Shown in pieces: positions 62,886-64,000 of a stretch of DNA of 64,000 nt. Where the stretch lies: assembly GCA_048013815.1 (NCBI GenBank), contig CM106585.1:11470001-11534000 (forward strand), read 5' to 3'. The position numbers and the translations under genes are program-made. The stretch is from Setoptus koraiensis (lineage: Eukaryota; Arthropoda). The stretch's first letter is position 1. Each line of letters starts with the position of its first letter. Below the pieces are notes generated by a model. The model searched no databases. It saw only the letters and a program-made list of their open reading frames with translations, and was not told where the DNA came from.

Positions 62886-64000
62886 ATGTTTTCGTCGTTG
62901 CAGGGCGGCGGCCCGTTGCAACAGGCCAACGGCGTGCCGGGACACGCCGGCCAGACGGGCAACGGACAGCAACAATCGTCGTCGGGCGGTCTATTTAGCA
63001 AGTGGTCAAGCATATTCACGCTGGGCATGGCGAGCAGCAGCAGCAGCAGAGAATCCGATTGCGTCGCCGATTACGCAAACGACAACAACAACAACAACAA
63101 CAATGGCCGACAACAGTTTGCCGACGCCAACCAAGTCGCCGACCAGCACCACAAACTGGTCACCGAGCAGCGCCTCAGGTTGTTGCAACAACAGCAAGAC
63201 GAGCTCATCAGATGCCACCAGTTGCAATTGGAGGCCATGGCCATGGAGCACGACCAATTGATTCACCAGAAGGAACAATTAAAGCAGAGCTTGCAGGCCC
63301 AAAGTCAAGTCATACAGCAAGTGATACAACAATCAGCGAATCAGCAAGTCGCCCCCGCCGGCAAGCCCGTGGTCAAGGTGAGCCGCAGGAACAGCGCACA
63401 TTTTACAGCCAATTTCGTGCACAATGGTCAGTCGGGTCAGCAGTCGACAATCAGTCAACACCAGCAACACTATCAACCGCATCACGTGCAGGCGGCGGCC
63501 GCCGCATTGTCGCCCTCGTACCCGTGCCCGCCCATCGTCGACATAAAGTCGGGCATGGTGTTCAGCAGCAGCAGCAGTCAGCAATGGGGCCGCCATCAGC
63601 CAGCGGGCTACTCGACCACACTGGCCCATCCGCACAAATCCCGGCACAGAGTGCCCAGGCAAGTGGACGCACAATTCACTACAACAACAAGTTCCGCCAT
63701 GTTCGCCCTGGCATCGGGCACCGCGTCTGCCTACGGGAGCGCCGGCCCGTCCATGAGCGCCAGCCAAACGATAGGCCGCCGGCAGCGCAAGGGCTTCGCC
63801 GAGGCGGCACACGCAGCCGCCGCCGCCAGCTTCAACGATTGTCTGGCGGGCCGCGGCCGGCCCGTCAAAAATCAAACCCAACCGCAAAATTGCCTCGCCG
63901 GGGCGCCCGGAAACGACGGGCCGCATGCGCCCGCGGCGCAGGTCACAGGCAGACGATCCGTCAACAAGGTGTCGTCGTCGCGAACCATTAGCGCCAACTA
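62886..64000 (+). CDS. Gln/Asn-rich coiled-coil protein, 5' part (runs off window)
   Basis: An open frame runs from the ATG at 62886 (MFSSLQGGGPLQQANG) to the window end, over 370 codons without a stop. The nearest upstream in-frame stop is TGA at 62841. Codons end mostly in G or C, as expected of real coding DNA in this GC-richer part. Residues 1-60 are Gly/Ser/Gln-rich with GGLFSKWSSIFTLG. An Asn run follows at about 66-73. Residues about 86-150 form a Gln-rich coiled coil (LVTEQRLRLLQQQQDELIRC, QLIHQKEQLKQSLQAQSQ). Low-complexity Ser/His/Ala sequence continues, including PIVDIKSGMVFSSSSSQQWG. TTTCGTCGTTGCAG|GGC at 62903 could be a splice acceptor, in which case the ATG would not be the true start. 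An AAG|GTGAGC at about 63380 could be a donor, although the frame stays open beyond. I do not recognise the family. Confidence 0.6.
   Translation, partial: MFSSLQGGGPLQQANGVPGHAGQTGNGQQQSSSGGLFSKWSSIFTLGMASSSSSRESDCVADYANDNNNNNNNGRQQFADANQVADQHHKLVTEQRLRLLQQQQDELIRCHQLQLEAMAMEHDQLIHQKEQLKQSLQAQSQVIQQVIQQSANQQVAPAGKPVVKVSRRNSAHFTANFVHNGQSGQQSTISQHQQHYQPHHVQAAAAALSPSYPCPPIVDIKSGMVFSSSSSQQWGRHQPAGYSTTLAHPHKSRHRVPRQVDAQFTTTTSSAMFALASGTASAYGSAGPSMSASQTIGRRQRKGFAEAAHAAAAASFNDCLAGRGRPVKNQTQPQNCLAGAPGNDGPHAPAAQVTGRRSVNKVSSSRTISAN

Overview
The window looks like a draft-assembly scaffold from an arthropod, most likely a chelicerate such as a mite. The evidence is a Pax1/9 (Pox meso) paired-domain gene, very short introns (81-159 bp), a tandem family of gustatory-receptor-like proteins, Tigger/pogo and mariner DNA transposons, and a 500-N scaffold gap. 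I cannot name the species.

Layout. 1-12 kb: moderately GC-rich DNA full of CAA/GTT simple repeats, minisatellites and short perfect hairpins. Its only supported gene is Pax1/9 (minus, 3 exons, 2829-4793). 12-20.7 kb: an AT-richer, compact housekeeping block. It holds importin beta-1 (plus, intronless), the proteasome ATPase Rpt2/PSMC1 (minus, 3 exons, convergent with importin), a complete Tigger/pogo transposon with TA duplications, 24-bp terminal inverted repeats and an open transposase, and the ESCRT-III gene CHMP1 (plus, intronless). 21-44 kb: a tandem array of four large minus-strand receptor genes (A-D, about 600 aa each) plus one truncated pseudogene. All four share two C-terminal phase-0 introns and a short last exon encoding a final membrane helix. 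45-45.6 kb: a mariner remnant with only the DNA-binding half. 45.6-62.9 kb: a long gene-poor stretch like the left flank. 62.9 kb to the end: the start of an unidentified Gln/Asn-rich coiled-coil gene that runs off the window.

Main technical discovery. About 11.3 kb (25922-37260) is not real extra genome. It is insertion-rich, unpolished sequence around the N gap. One arm is a noisy forward copy of the clean DNA at about 37.5-41.3 kb. The other arm is a noisy inverted copy of about 39.9 kb back to 25.1 kb, which then folds back on itself and runs forward again to 25.7 kb. The insert is bounded by an identical 205-bp block (25717-25921 = 37261-37465). Collapsing that block restores receptor gene B with a first exon of exactly 1566 nt, the same as gene A. 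Open reading frames inside the insert should not be annotated.

How it fits together. Pax1/9 is a developmental transcription factor surrounded by repeat-rich, possibly regulatory DNA. The central block carries core nuclear-import, proteasome and endosomal-sorting genes beside a lineage-specific receptor cluster that grew by tandem duplication. Each cluster gene carries its own conserved upstream module. The sharp composition change at about 12 kb and about 45.8 kb could be natural, but it could also mark a scaffold join and deserves checking.
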